Source of the DNA: Opitutales bacterium
Lineage (GTDB): Bacteria; Verrucomicrobiota; Verrucomicrobiia; Opitutales; UBA953
DNA: 33,430 nt
Direction of reading: 5' to 3'
NCBI GenBank assembly: GCA_007280935.1
Contig: QYQK01000089.1
Coordinates: 1 to 33,430 of the forward strand
Part shown: piece by piece, positions 24,917-33,430 of the stretch
How the letters are laid out: every line of letters starts with the position of its first letter
Numbering within the stretch: position 1 is the first letter of the stretch
The notes under the pieces: generated by a model
Told to the model about the DNA's origin: nothing
What the model saw: the letters and a program-made list of their open reading frames with translations, nothing else
Database searches by the model: none
Translations under genes and position numbers: made by a program

Positions 24917-25641
24917 GCCCCCCAACCCCCCCCATCGCCGTCCGCGCCTCCGGCGTCGATATGTTCTTCGGCACGCCGGACAACCAAGTTGTCGCCCTCA
25001 AGCAAGCTGACTTCGAAGCCCGCCGCGGCGAACTCATCATGCTCGTCGGCCCTTCGGGCTGCGGGAAGACGACGCTCCTCTCCGTCATCGCTGGTACGCT
25101 TACGCCGCAGGCGGGCTCGGTCGAGGTCTTCGGCCAGCGCCTCGACGGCCTCGGCCAAGAGGAACTCACATCGTTCCGCCGCAAAAATCTCGGCTTCGTC
25201 TTTCAGTCATTCAACCTCATTCCTACACTCTCCGTCATCGAGAATGTGATGGTGCCTCTGCTGATTCAGGGGCGTCCCTATGACGAAGCTCATGCCCGCG
25301 CCGGTGCGATCATCGAGAAGGTTGGCCTCAAGGGCCGCGAAGAGGGTCGGCCCAATGCGCTCTCCGGCGGCCAGCAGCAGCGCGTTGCCATCGCGCGTGC
25401 ACTTGTCCACGAACCCCCGCTTTTGATCTGCGACGAACCGACTTCGGCCCTCGATAAGGACACAGGCGCCCAGATTATGCAGATGGTCCGCGATCTTTCT
25501 CGCTCGCCGGAGCGTTGCGTCGTCGTCGTGACCCACGATCATCGCATCTTCCGCTTTGCCGATCGCATCGCGGAAATGGAAGACGGTCGCATCAGCCGCG
25601 TGGTCGACGACCCTAAGCTCCTCGAAACCGCCCATCTCTGA
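24913..25641 (+). CDS. ABC transporter ATP-binding protein, DevA/MacB-like
   Basis: 242 residues with all ABC motifs: Walker A GPSGCGKT (46-53), Q-loop FQSFN, signature LSGGQ (150-154), Walker B LLICDE (170-175) and H-loop VVVTHDH. The LolD/MacB/DevA branch is suggested by NALSGGQQQRVAIARAL and by the partner permease. The first codons encode MSPPTPPIAV through two C-runs (C6 and C8). The gene overlaps the permease by ATGA and the fusion protein begins 8 nt after its stop. It powers export by the adjacent permease. Confidence 0.95.
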   Translation: MSPPTPPIAVRASGVDMFFGTPDNQVVALKQADFEARRGELIMLVGPSGCGKTTLLSVIAGTLTPQAGSVEVFGQRLDGLGQEELTSFRRKNLGFVFQSFNLIPTLSVIENVMVPLLIQGRPYDEAHARAGAIIEKVGLKGREEGRPNALSGGQQQRVAIARALVHEPPLLICDEPTSALDKDTGAQIMQMVRDLSRSPERCVVVVTHDHRIFRFADRIAEMEDGRISRVVDDPKLLETAHL

Positions 25642-25649
25642 TTCCCCTT

Positions 25650-26573
25650 ATGTTCAAGAAACGCATCCTGCTCTTCGCCCTCGCCCTCGCCGGTGCCGTC
25701 GCCGCTTGGCAGCTTACCCGCGGCACGGCCAACGAAATGCCGATCAAGCCTCCCCCTTATGAGCCCGCCACGCGCGACAAGGACGGCCTCATCGCCGCCG
25801 CCGGTCTCATCGAGGCCGCTGCCGAGAATACGCTTCTTGGCTCACCCACGTCGGGCACGGTTGCAAAAGTCCATGTTAAGGTCTGGGACAAAGTGAAGGC
25901 CGGCGATCCGATCCTGACCCTCGATGAACGTGATCTCCGCGCTCAGCACGCCGTCCAGAAGGCCGCCGTCTCCGCGGCCGAGGCGACCACCGAGCGCGCC
26001 GAAGACGCCGCCCGTCGCTGGACTGGCATCAAGGACAGCGGTGCCGTCTCCGCGTCCGAACTTCTTTCCTACCAGATGACCGCCAAGGAGGCGAAAGCCA
26101 AACTCGCCCTCACTAAAGCGCAGCTCGACCAGACGGCAATACTCCTTGATCGACTGGTACTTCGTTCGCCTATCGACGCGACCGTACTCCAGGTCGGCGT
26201 CCGCGTCGGCGAATTCGTAGCCGCCGGCGCTAAGGCTCCGGTCGTACTCGGCGACATTTCCACCTTGCAGATCCGTTGCGACATCGACGAACAGTTGGCC
26301 ACGCGCATGCGCGACGGCTTGCCCGCCAAAGGCTACCTGAAGGGCGAGAGCTCTCTCGCTGGTGGTAAAGACCGCTCCATCACGCTGAAGTTTGTACGTA
26401 TCGAGCCCTTTGTCATCCCGAAGGCCTCGCTAACCGGTGCGAGCGTAGAACGCGTCGACACTCGTGTGTTGCAAGTGATTTACCAGTTCGATCGACCCGC
26501 CGGACGTGCACTTTTTGTTGGCCAGCAGATGGACGTCTATATCGACGCCTCCCAAAATGCTTCGGTTAAATAA
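25650..26573 (+). CDS. HlyD/DevB-like membrane fusion protein
   Basis: 307 residues. It begins with an N-terminal signal anchor (KRILLFALALAGAVAAWQL). A lipoyl half-motif and beta-strand follow (TLLGSPTSGTVAKVHVKVWDKV, about 61-82). Next is an alpha-helical hairpin rich in Ala and charged residues (about 100-165), the second lipoyl half (LRSPIDATVLQVGVRVGEFV), then the beta-barrel domain. This is the periplasmic adaptor layout linking an inner-membrane ABC pump to an outer-membrane channel. The hairpin is short, about 30 residues per arm, so it should bridge a short distance to its channel. It overlaps the start of the outer-membrane gene by 17 nt, indicating tight coupling. Confidence 0.9.
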   Translation: MFKKRILLFALALAGAVAAWQLTRGTANEMPIKPPPYEPATRDKDGLIAAAGLIEAAAENTLLGSPTSGTVAKVHVKVWDKVKAGDPILTLDERDLRAQHAVQKAAVSAAEATTERAEDAARRWTGIKDSGAVSASELLSYQMTAKEAKAKLALTKAQLDQTAILLDRLVLRSPIDATVLQVGVRVGEFVAAGAKAPVVLGDISTLQIRCDIDEQLATRMRDGLPAKGYLKGESSLAGGKDRSITLKFVRIEPFVIPKASLTGASVERVDTRVLQVIYQFDRPAGRALFVGQQMDVYIDASQNASVK

Positions 26574-27939
26574 GACATGCTTCCTCGCAGCGCTAGTCCT
26601 CACAGGCTGTGCGCACGATCCGATGGCGAAGCCAAAGGAGCCCGCCACGCCCGTGGCGTTCTCGCAGAGCGGCGTCGCTGCCGATGCGAAGTGGGCAGAA
26701 TCATTCAGAGATCCCGCCTTACTCGAACTGATTGCGCAGGCCCGCCAGAATAGCCCTGACCTGGTGATTGCTCGCGCGCGTCAGCGTGAAGCGGTGGCCT
26801 TGCTCCTCGCTGCCAATGCCGGTGATCAGCCGGCGGTCTCCGTCGGCGCCGGTTTGGAGTCCTCCCGCATTTCACTCGAGACCGGACGCACGCCGGTCGG
26901 TTTTGGGATTCCTCGTCGCACCGACGTCGGAGCGGTCGGCGTGAAGGCTTCCTGGGAACTCGACGTCTGGGGCCGCGAGGCGGCCAAGACCAAGGGAGCC
27001 GATGCCGATTCGCGTGCCGCCAAATTCACGGCTGAACAGGCGGAGCTCGCTCTGTCCGCCGAAGTCGCCCGTCTGTGGTTCGCCGTTCGCGGTACTCGCG
27101 AACAGCTCGCCTTCCTTGAGATCGAATTTGCGACACGCTTTCGCGAGATGGAGATTGTCGAGAAGACGGTGGGTGCTGGACTGCTTGATTCTGATCCGCT
27201 TTCCTCGGCGCGTCTCGCCGCCGCTCAGGCTAAGGTCGATGAAGGTCTCGGCCGGCGCCGGCGTGCGGCCGCGGAAAATGCGCTCCGGGCGCTCATCGGT
27301 TCCGCCCCTGGCGCCAAGTTGCCTGAAGCAAAAGGTGCCGTTGCGATGCCTACCTTTGGTGCCGGCGTGCCTTCCGAGCTTCTCCTTCGCCGTCCCGACC
27401 TTGCCGCCGCTGCTGCGCATCTCGATGCCGCGATTGCGCGCGAAGGCGCGGCGATTGCCGATTTCTATCCTTCCGTCACGCTCAACGGCCAAGCTGGTTG
27501 GCAGGCAGATCCGGCTTCGCGCGTCGGCCGCGGCTCATCAAGTTTCTGGACGTTGACGCCGTCGCTCGACCTCCCCGTCTTCGACGCTGGTCGGCGCGAA
27601 GCTAACCTCGAGGTCGCCCGGGCGCGCATCGACGGTTCTGGAGCGGAGTGGATGAAGGCCGTGTTGGGCGCTTTTCGCGAAGTCGAGGATGCGCTCGCCG
27701 ATCTGCGCGAGCTCGCTATGCAGGAGGAGCTCACCGGCCGGGTACTGTCCGCGGTGCGCGTCCGCCTCGCTAACGCGGAAGCTCGCCGCCAGGCCGGCCT
27801 CGCGAACGAGAATGAGATCACTGCGGCGCATCGCGATGAGGCGCTGGCCGCCCGGACGCTTTCGTTGGTGGTGTGGGAACGTCGTCAGGTCGCGGTACGG
27901 CTCGCGGCGGCCACGGGCGGCGGTTGGTCCGCTAAGTGA
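26557..27939 (+). CDS. TolC/NodT-family outer-membrane efflux lipoprotein
   Basis: 460 residues with lipobox LTGC (15-18) after MLRLNKTCFLAALV, so it is an outer-membrane lipoprotein. The ORF track starts 17 codons earlier; the ATG at 26557 gives the right lipoprotein signal. Two OEP repeats are visible through paired helical segments. The strand-rich motif VSVGAGLESSRIS follows the first, and ASWELDVWGREAAKTKGADADSRA is the usual SWELDLWG signature of NodT-type channels. It also has RRPDLAAAAAHLDAAIA and the FYPSVTLNGQAGW segment. It completes the four-gene efflux cassette (permease, ATPase, fusion protein, channel). A strong terminator follows 14 nt after its stop. Confidence 0.92.
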   Translation: MLRLNKTCFLAALVLTGCAHDPMAKPKEPATPVAFSQSGVAADAKWAESFRDPALLELIAQARQNSPDLVIARARQREAVALLLAANAGDQPAVSVGAGLESSRISLETGRTPVGFGIPRRTDVGAVGVKASWELDVWGREAAKTKGADADSRAAKFTAEQAELALSAEVARLWFAVRGTREQLAFLEIEFATRFREMEIVEKTVGAGLLDSDPLSSARLAAAQAKVDEGLGRRRRAAAENALRALIGSAPGAKLPEAKGAVAMPTFGAGVPSELLLRRPDLAAAAAHLDAAIAREGAAIADFYPSVTLNGQAGWQADPASRVGRGSSSFWTLTPSLDLPVFDAGRREANLEVARARIDGSGAEWMKAVLGAFREVEDALADLRELAMQEELTGRVLSAVRVRLANAEARRQAGLANENEITAAHRDEALAARTLSLVVWERRQVAVRLAAATGGGWSAK

Positions 27940-27953
27940 CTTCACTCAATAAG

Positions 27954-27977
27954 AAGGGCGTCCTTACGGACGCCCTT
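27954..27977. terminator. Strong terminator hairpin between efflux operon and gnd
   Basis: AAGGGCGTCC-ttac-GGACGCCCTT, a perfect 10-bp stem with a 4-nt loop. A short T-rich stretch follows. It lies between convergent genes and probably serves both. Confidence 0.8.
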
Positions 27978-27996
27978 ACTGTTTCATTCAAGGCGC

Positions 27997-29493
27997 TCAG
28001 GCCTTGATTTGGGGACGCTTAGGATCGGGCCAATCGATATGGAAGAACTCTCCGCGAGGCTTGTCGGTGCGCTCATAGGTATGGGCACCGAAGAAGTCTC
28101 GTTGGCCTTGCAGTAAGTTCTGCGGTAAGTTTGCGGTGCGGTATGAGTCGAAGTAGGAGAGGGCTGACCCTAAGGTCGGAACAGGGATGCCGTGCTTGAC
28201 GGCGAGGGCGATGACCTTGCGCCAGTTCTTCTGGGCCTTCTTGACGGTTTTCTTGAAGTGAGGATCGAGCAGAAGGTTTGCCAGCCGAGGCTTCTTGCCG
28301 AAGGCCTCGGTGATTTTTTGTAAGAATCGGGCGCGGATGATGCAACCCCCGCGCCAGATCTGAGAGATTTCGCCAAAGTTAAGTTTCCACTTATATTCAT
28401 TCTGCGCTTCGCGCATGAGTTGGAAGCCTTGGGCGTAAGAGCAAATCTTGGAGCAGAAGAGGGCTTCGCGAATCTGTTCGACCACCTTCGCTTTGTCCGG
28501 ATTGGTCATCGCGCGCTTGGGACCACGGAGCGCTTTGGCAGCAGCGACGCGTTCATCTTTAACTGCCGAGAGACAGCGAGCAAAGACGGCTTCGGCGATA
28601 GTTGGAGCGGCGACACCCATATCGAGGGCGTTGGCGCTGGTCCATTTACCGGTGCCTTTTTGGCCGGCCGTATCAAGAATGACGTCGACCAGCGGCACGC
28701 CGGTCTCGGGGTCTTTCTGCTTGAGTACCTTGGCGGTGATTTCGATGAGAAAGGAATTAAGGTCGCCCTTGTTCCATTCTTCGAAGACCGTGCCGATTTC
28801 ATCGGGGGTCATGCCGAGGAGGCCGCGCATCAAGTCGTAGGCTTCGCAGATCATCTGCATGTCGCCGTATTCGATGCCATTATGGACCATCTTGACGTAG
28901 TGGCCGGCGCCATCGGTGCCGATGAGAGCGACGCAAGGAACGCCGCCCTTGATGGGCTTGCCTGGCTTGGCGCCGGTCAGTTCCACGCCAGTCACGGCGT
29001 CGACCTTAGAGGCAACCGCTTCCCAGATAGGTTTGATTTCAGCCCAAGCTGAGGCATCGCCGCCGGGCATGAGGGATGGGCCGAACCGGGCACCTTCTTC
29101 GCCGCCGGATACGCCCGAGCCAATGAAGCGGAGACCCTTGGCCTTTAATTCCTTCTCGCGTCGGATGGTGTCCGTCCAGAGGGCGTTGCCGCCGTCAATG
29201 ATGATGTCGCCCGGCTCGAAGACTGCCGCGAGCTCACTGATGACCGCATCGGTGGGGGCCCCAGCTTTGACGAGGATGACGGCCTTTCGAGGCTTTTTAA
29301 GAGAAGCGGCAAAATCCCGAATGGTCGGGCAGCCCGTCAGCTTGCCGGGCGTGCTGGGGTTTTCCTTCACAAACTCGTCGGTCTTGGCGGTCGTGCGGTT
29401 ATACACCGAAATCGCGAAGCCGTGGTCGGCGATGTTGAGGGCGAGGTTCTGACCCATGACGGCCAGACCAATGAGACCAATGTCGGATTGCAT
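27997..29493 (-). CDS. gnd: 6-phosphogluconate dehydrogenase, decarboxylating
   Basis: Oxidatively decarboxylates 6-phosphogluconate to ribulose-5-phosphate with NADP+ in the oxidative pentose phosphate pathway. The Rossmann motif [22 protein letters not shown] opens the protein. Substrate-binding [20 protein letters not shown] and the catalytic-lysine motif [15 protein letters not shown] are intact. The C-terminus has the long form ([15 protein letters not shown]). Length is 498 with the ATG at 29493; the track's earlier start is a TTG adding 6 residues. It is transcribed alone on the minus strand, convergent with the efflux operon and divergent from coaC. No zwf or pgl lies nearby. Confidence 0.96.
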   Translation of the reverse strand: MQSDIGLIGLAVMGQNLALNIADHGFAISVYNRTTAKTDEFVKENPSTPGKLTGCPTIRDFAASLKKPRKAVILVKAGAPTDAVISELAAVFEPGDIIIDGGNALWTDTIRREKELKAKGLRFIGSGVSGGEEGARFGPSLMPGGDASAWAEIKPIWEAVASKVDAVTGVELTGAKPGKPIKGGVPCVALIGTDGAGHYVKMVHNGIEYGDMQMICEAYDLMRGLLGMTPDEIGTVFEEWNKGDLNSFLIEITAKVLKQKDPETGVPLVDVILDTAGQKGTGKWTSANALDMGVAAPTIAEAVFARCLSAVKDERVAAAKALRGPKRAMTNPDKAKVVEQIREALFCSKICSYAQGFQLMREAQNEYKWKLNFGEISQIWRGGCIIRARFLQKITEAFGKKPRLANLLLDPHFKKTVKKAQKNWRKVIALAVKHGIPVPTLGSALSYFDSYRTANLPQNLLQGQRDFFGAHTYERTDKPRGEFFHIDWPDPKRPQIKA

Positions 29494-29677
29494 AGTAGGG
29501 GGTAATGGCAACCTGCGAGGGCAGGTATGGCAAACATGAAAAGCCCGTTAGTTGAGGTAAATGGGATGATTTCTCCCTAAAACAGGGGCTCGCGGACGCT
29601 GGAAAGCTGGCCTTCAAAGGTGTGGCTTAGCCTTTCCCCTCGCCTCACCGGGCCACCTTATCATCTTAAGCTCTGTC

Positions 29678-30226
29678 ATGTCCCAGCTCGTCGGCAAACG
29701 CATCACCCTCGGTATCACCGGCTCCATCGCCGCCTACAAGGCCGCAGACCTGACCTCCCAACTGGTCAAATACGGCGCCGAGGTCCAGGTAGTCATGACC
29801 AAGGGCGCGACCCAGTTCATCTCCCCGATGACGCTGCAGGTGCTCTCTCGTCGACCCGTGGCGTTCGATCTCTGGGCCGAGGGCGCTAATTCCGTCCCGG
29901 GTCACATCGAGATCGCCGACTCATCCGATCTCCTGCTCGTTGCGCCGCTCACCGCTCATGTGATGGCGGAGTTTGCTCATGGCTTGGCCCCCGATCTCTT
30001 AACCAGTGTTTACCTCGCGACGCGTGGGCCGGTGCTGCTCTGCCCAGCGATGAACGGCAAGATGTATGAACATGCCGCTACCCAAGCAAATCTGAAGACC
30101 CTTCGGGCCCGCGGCCATGCGATTGTAGAACCCGCGGAAGGGATGCTCGCCTGTGGTTACGAAGGTCTCGGGAAATTGGCGCCCGTGGATGAGATTGTCA
30201 GCCGCGTGCTGTCGATCTTAGGCTGA
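29678..30226 (+). CDS. coaC: Phosphopantothenoylcysteine decarboxylase (stand-alone CoaC)
   Basis: An FMN-dependent decarboxylase converting 4'-phosphopantothenoylcysteine to 4'-phosphopantetheine in coenzyme A synthesis. 182 residues: ITLGITGSIAAYKAADL (9-25), catalytic His76 in GHIEIADSSD, PAMNGKMYEH (123-132), and the active-site Cys159 in GMLACGYEGLG. The ligase half (CoaB) that is fused in most bacterial CoaBC is absent, so CoaB must be encoded elsewhere. The usual PATANT motif reads PLTAHV here. The next gene, queG, starts 3 nt later, suggesting co-transcription. The ATG at 29678 is the only suitable start before the flavoprotein motif. Confidence 0.92.
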   Translation: MSQLVGKRITLGITGSIAAYKAADLTSQLVKYGAEVQVVMTKGATQFISPMTLQVLSRRPVAFDLWAEGANSVPGHIEIADSSDLLLVAPLTAHVMAEFAHGLAPDLLTSVYLATRGPVLLCPAMNGKMYEHAATQANLKTLRARGHAIVEPAEGMLACGYEGLGKLAPVDEIVSRVLSILG

Positions 30227-30229
30227 GGC

Positions 30230-31237
30230 ATGGACACGCTAGCCCTCCGGGAGCGGCTCCAAGCCGAAGCGACCGCGTTGGGCTTCGATGCCTTCGGCGT
30301 TGCCCCGGTCGATGCCGATGTGCGCGCGGATTACTTTAAGAAGTGGATTGCCGACGGGATGCACGGTGAAATGAAATGGATGGCCCGTAATCCGGAAAGA
30401 CGGACGGATGCCACGAAAGTCCTGCCGGAGGCAAGGAGCTTGATTGTCGTAGGGCTTAATTATTGGCAGCCCCATCCGGCCGCTGGCTATCGCATCGCCA
30501 AATACGCTTTAGGGGCGGATTACCATGATGTCATTTTGCCTCGGCTGCAAAAACTCTGCCTCATCATGGAAGCCATGGGAGGGGCCCAAAAGCCCTATGT
30601 CGATACTGGCCCCGTCCTCGAAAAGCCGATGGCCGCTGCGGCAGGGTTAGGCTGGCAAGGTAAGAGCACGATTCTGATTCACCGCGGCGCGGGCACCTGG
30701 CTGTTTCTCGGAGTCATTCTCACGACCTTGGAGTTGCCGCCGGCCGAACGGCAAGAACCTGACCGCTGCGGAACGTGCGTGCGCTGCATCGAAGCCTGTC
30801 CCACGCAGGCGATCATCGCCCCTTATAAATTAGACGCGCGACGCTGTCTGGCCTATCTGACAATCGAACATCCCGGTCCGATTCCTTTGGAATATCGCGA
30901 AGCCTTGGGCGACCGGGTATTCGGTTGCGACGATTGCTTGGACGTTTGCCCCTGGAATCGTTGGGCAGAACAAACCCGCGAGGCAGCGTTTGTGCCTCGG
31001 GATCACCCGCCGCTTCGTGAGACCCTTGCTTGGAACCCCGCTCAATTTGAGGAGCACTTTAAAAACACCCCGGTCGCCCGTCTGGGGCTTCACCGTTGGT
31101 GGCGCAACGCCCTGACGGTGCTGGGCAATGTCGGAACCGAGGGAGATTTGCCCGCCATTGAAACACTCCTTGCACACGAAGATGCGATGGTGGCCGAGCA
31201 TGCGGCCTGGGCAGTCGAGCGGATTCACCATCGGTAA
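30230..31237 (+). CDS. queG: Epoxyqueuosine reductase
   Basis: Catalyses the last step of queuosine synthesis in tRNA using cobalamin and two [4Fe-4S] clusters. 335 residues. The cobalamin-binding domain includes YVDTGPVLEKPMAAAAGLGWQGKST with the catalytic Asp125. Cluster motifs are CGTCVRCIEACP (180-191, Cys180/183/186/190) and CDDCLDVCPWN (233-243), with Cys206 between them. A short HEAT-like C-terminal region (NVGTEGDLPAIETLLAHEDAMVAEHAAWA) should bind tRNA. The enzyme acts with the MnmEG products elsewhere in the window as part of wobble-base modification. It lies directly after coaC and about 45 nt before the next gene. Confidence 0.95.
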   Translation: MDTLALRERLQAEATALGFDAFGVAPVDADVRADYFKKWIADGMHGEMKWMARNPERRTDATKVLPEARSLIVVGLNYWQPHPAAGYRIAKYALGADYHDVILPRLQKLCLIMEAMGGAQKPYVDTGPVLEKPMAAAAGLGWQGKSTILIHRGAGTWLFLGVILTTLELPPAERQEPDRCGTCVRCIEACPTQAIIAPYKLDARRCLAYLTIEHPGPIPLEYREALGDRVFGCDDCLDVCPWNRWAEQTREAAFVPRDHPPLRETLAWNPAQFEEHFKNTPVARLGLHRWWRNALTVLGNVGTEGDLPAIETLLAHEDAMVAEHAAWAVERIHHR

Positions 31238-31282
31238 ACCTACTTGTTGCCTCGGGCTCCTGGCTTGCCCTAATTTAGTCCC

Positions 31283-31810
31283 GTGTCCCTCGCTCAAGCT
31301 TACTACGCACTGGCGGCCGTCCTATTGCTCGCCGCTTATTTAGTCTTCACGGCCTCGCCCTTACTGCAGACCTTTCGCCGGTCGCGCTTCGCCACGGTGA
31401 CATTGACCTTGGCGGCGACGGCCTGGTTCGGTTGGTGGCTGATGAATATGCCGGAGCCGGATCTGGCCGGCTTGCCGCGCTTACCCGTGGTCGTGGTCTT
31501 ATTAGGTGCAAGCCTCGCGATGCTTCGCTTCATGCCGGATCTGTTATCCATCCGTTCGCTTGGGGTGCTGATGCTTTTCTTCGCGCGCTTTACTTTGGAT
31601 GCGGGGTATCGGCAACTACCGCGAAGCTTGTTGGATGCCACGCTCAGCTATGGACTGTTCGTCTTCTTCGGGCTTTGGTGGGCTTATTCCCCGCCCGCAT
31701 TTTTAAACCAGTGCGACTGGGTCTTGCACACCCCCGCACGCCATAAGGGCCTCGGACTCATCTTGGGTCTGCTAGCCGTCGCCTGCCTGCTGGCGACAGT
31801 AGTATCGTGA
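31283..31810 (+). CDS. Multi-pass membrane protein, unknown function
   Basis: 175 residues from a GTG start, with about four to five hydrophobic segments: residues 5-25, 38-56, 65-82, 90-105 and 155-174. Between them lie short basic loops. No motif or family is recognised. The stop overlaps the gmk start (GTGA), so the two are co-translated. The gene sits between queG and gmk in a compact + strand run. The composition is like that of neighbouring housekeeping genes, so recent transfer is unlikely. Confidence 0.7.
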   Translation: MSLAQAYYALAAVLLLAAYLVFTASPLLQTFRRSRFATVTLTLAATAWFGWWLMNMPEPDLAGLPRLPVVVVLLGASLAMLRFMPDLLSIRSLGVLMLFFARFTLDAGYRQLPRSLLDATLSYGLFVFFGLWWAYSPPAFLNQCDWVLHTPARHKGLGLILGLLAVACLLATVVS

Positions 31811-32394
31811 GCCGAGCGCTGCTCATCGTGGTTTCAGGGCCGGCCGGAAGTGGCAAGACGACGCTCTGCGCCCGCCTGACCGAAGCTAATCCGCGCGCTA
31901 TTCGTCGGGTAATCACTTGCACGACGCGCGCACCGCGCGCCGGAGAGGCCGAGGGGGTTGATTATTATTTCCTGACGAGGCCGGAGTTCGAAGCGCAAGT
32001 CGCTGCCGGGGTGTTTTTAGAGCACGCCCTCGTCCATGGTAATCTTTACGGCCCGCGGCTGGCCGACGTGGCCAAACACCTGGACGCGGGTTTTGACGCG
32101 CTTCTCAACGTCGATGTTCAAGGTGCAGCCACGATTCGCGCCATGGGAACGGCCGACGCTCGGCTGGCCGCGGCGCTCGTGACTGCGTTCATTAGGGTGA
32201 GCGATCCGGTCGAGTTGCGCCGCCGGCTTACCGGCCGCGGAACGGATCCACTCGATGAAATTGATCGCCGCGTCGCTACGGCCTCCGAAGAACTGAAGCA
32301 CGCCGGCGAATATCAACATGTCATCGAGAGTGGTAGTCGGGAAGCTGACTTCACTGCCCTGCAGGCCATCTACCGGTTAGAAAAATCCCGATGA
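31807..32394 (+). CDS. gmk: Guanylate kinase
   Basis: Phosphorylates GMP/dGMP with ATP, an essential nucleotide step. 195 residues. P-loop GPAGSGKT (11-18), the GMP-binding region [31 protein letters not shown] and the [13 protein letters not shown] motif are all present. The lid segment is [10 protein letters not shown]. The start is a GTG inside the preceding stop (GTGA), and the stop overlaps polX (ATGA). This is a fully coupled membrane protein-gmk-polX order. Length is near the normal ~200. Confidence 0.93.
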   Translation: MSRALLIVVSGPAGSGKTTLCARLTEANPRAIRRVITCTTRAPRAGEAEGVDYYFLTRPEFEAQVAAGVFLEHALVHGNLYGPRLADVAKHLDAGFDALLNVDVQGAATIRAMGTADARLAAALVTAFIRVSDPVELRRRLTGRGTDPLDEIDRRVATASEELKHAGEYQHVIESGSREADFTALQAIYRLEKSR

Positions 32395-33430
32395 TACTCG
32401 AAAAGAATGACATCGCGGCGGTCTTAGACGAAATCGCGACTTTGATGGAGCTCATGGGGGAGAACCCTTTTAAAATCCGTGCCTACTCGACGGGCGCGCG
32501 TATCCTCGAGACGATGACCGAAGATCTGGATGAGCTCATCAAGACCGGCGGCTTGGCCGAGATCCCTGGCATGGGCGAAGCGTTAGTCGATAAGATTACA
32601 ACCTTACGCCGTGACGGTATTTTACCTTTTCACCAAAAACTCCGAGCCGGAATTCCAGCCGGACTTCTGGAGATTATGCAAATTCAAGGCCTGGGGCCAA
32701 AAAAAGTCCGCACGCTCTGGACGCTCTTAGGCGTGGAAGATTTGAACAAATTAAAAGAAGTTTGCGAAGCAGGGAAAGTCGCCGAACTCAAAGGCTTCGG
32801 GGAAAAAACGCAGACCAAGATTCTCGAAGGCATCAAAAACCGAGTCGCTTATAGCTTGCGTCATCGATGGTACGAAGCCGCCGAAGTCGCCAACCCGATT
32901 TTAGCCGGCCTACGCGCTTTGCCGCAGGTCAAGCATGCCGAGTCAGCGGGCTCATTGCGCCGGGCCCGCGAGACCGTGGGCGACCTCGACTTCATCGTCG
33001 CGGCGGCAGATCCGAAGCCGATTATGGATTGGTTCGTCGCTTATCCGGGCGTCAAAGAAGTGACCGCTCACGGTGAGACAAAATCGAGCGTGCGCTTCGA
33101 GTCCGGCCTGCAGGCTGATTTGCGCGTGGTGCCCGAAGAGCAATTCTTCTTCGCCTTACACCATTTTACCGGTTCCAAGGATCATAATGTCGCGATGCGG
33201 CATCGTGCCCTTTCGCGCGGCTTGAGTATGAGCGAATGGGGCTTCAAGGCGACGGCCGAGGGCGTCCACGCGCCTGGCGCCCAAAGCGAAGCAGAAGTTT
33301 TTCAAGCCCTCGGATTACCTTGGATTCCGCCCGAACTCCGCGAAGGCGCGGGCGAGATCGATGCCGCGGAGGCGAACTTACTTCCGCGCTTGGTCGAAAT
33401 GAAAGACCTCCGCGGAGCCTTTCATAATCA
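32391..33430 (+). CDS. polX: DNA polymerase/3'-5' exonuclease PolX (partial, C-terminus outside window)
   Basis: The track omits this gene because it runs off the right edge; the frame stays open for about 346 codons from the ATG at 32391. Family-X polymerases fill short gaps in base-excision repair. Visible parts are an 8-kDa-like N-terminal domain with helix-hairpin-helix [13 protein letters not shown] (57-69), a second Hh[10 protein letters not shown] (98-106) and a third [12 protein letters not shown] (133-144). The nucleotidyltransferase signature GSLRR (187-191) precedes the catalytic GDLDF (Asp198, Asp200). The C-terminal PHP exonuclease domain starts at about residue 337 ([10 protein letters not shown]), normally reading DL-G-LH-H. 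The start overlaps the gmk stop by ATGA. Confidence 0.93.
   Translation, partial: MILEKNDIAAVLDEIATLMELMGENPFKIRAYSTGARILETMTEDLDELIKTGGLAEIPGMGEALVDKITTLRRDGILPFHQKLRAGIPAGLLEIMQIQGLGPKKVRTLWTLLGVEDLNKLKEVCEAGKVAELKGFGEKTQTKILEGIKNRVAYSLRHRWYEAAEVANPILAGLRALPQVKHAESAGSLRRARETVGDLDFIVAAADPKPIMDWFVAYPGVKEVTAHGETKSSVRFESGLQADLRVVPEEQFFFALHHFTGSKDHNVAMRHRALSRGLSMSEWGFKATAEGVHAPGAQSEAEVFQALGLPWIPPELREGAGEIDAAEANLLPRLVEMKDLRGAFHN

Noticed and set aside
28420-29052. 210-aa + strand ORF opposite gnd
   Set aside because: It lies entirely within gnd, which has full family motifs; the translation has no domain of its own.

Overview
The window reads as chromosomal DNA of a moderately GC-rich, Gram-negative bacterium, most likely a Verrucomicrobiota (Opitutae-like) member. 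The pointers are a DUF5069 protein, an EPSP synthase-CMP kinase fusion, a TolC-type outer-membrane lipoprotein, diaminopimelate-pathway lysA, and tightly packed housekeeping genes with 4-nt ATGA/GTGA overlaps. The lineage is inferred from gene content and would need a marker-gene search. I see no prophage, insertion sequence, CRISPR array or rRNA. No stretch over 300 bases lacks a gene.

Layout. 1-779 (-): start of a one-TM coiled-coil protein cut by the window edge. 869-4397 (+): tyrA, aroA-cmk fusion and plsC, each overlapping the next by 4 nt. 4394-8017 (-): DUF5069 protein, low-molecular-weight tyrosine phosphatase, RelE-like protein, pssA and dnaN. A 261-bp gap before dnaN has an AT-rich block and three DnaA-box-like sites. 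8094-12231 (+): HemX/CcsA-like membrane protein, a short hemA, a sigma-54 response regulator and a PstS-like secreted protein. These are followed by tRNA-Gly(GCC) with its own likely promoter and a bidirectional terminator. 12390-17848 (-): mnmE, mnmG, and a PhoB/PhoR-like two-component pair. 17967-20684 (+): lysA and a long, fungal-type cystathionine gamma-synthase-like enzyme. 20732-23621: small secreted acidic protein (-), secreted TIM-barrel-like protein (+), aquaporin-family channel (+), small membrane protein (+). 23726-27939 (+): a complete tripartite ABC efflux cassette (permease, ATPase, membrane-fusion protein, outer-membrane lipoprotein). 27997-29493 (-): gnd. 29678-33430 (+): coaC, queG, a membrane protein, gmk and polX (cut at the end).

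The most interesting signal is a pair of parS-type centromere palindromes (TGTTCCACGTGGAACA). One is a perfect 16-mer inside the mnmG coding sequence, in a segment that looks like an ~18-residue insertion in the protein. The other is a 15/16 match 12 nt past the mnmG stop, in an AT-rich gap. Together with the DnaA-box-like sites before dnaN, this suggests the window lies in or near the chromosome origin/segregation region. Other oddities are a RelE-like gene with no antitoxin, a glutamyl-tRNA reductase without its C-terminal dimerisation domain, an aquaporin lacking the second-NPA arginine, and a methionine-pathway enzyme with a fungal-type N-terminus.
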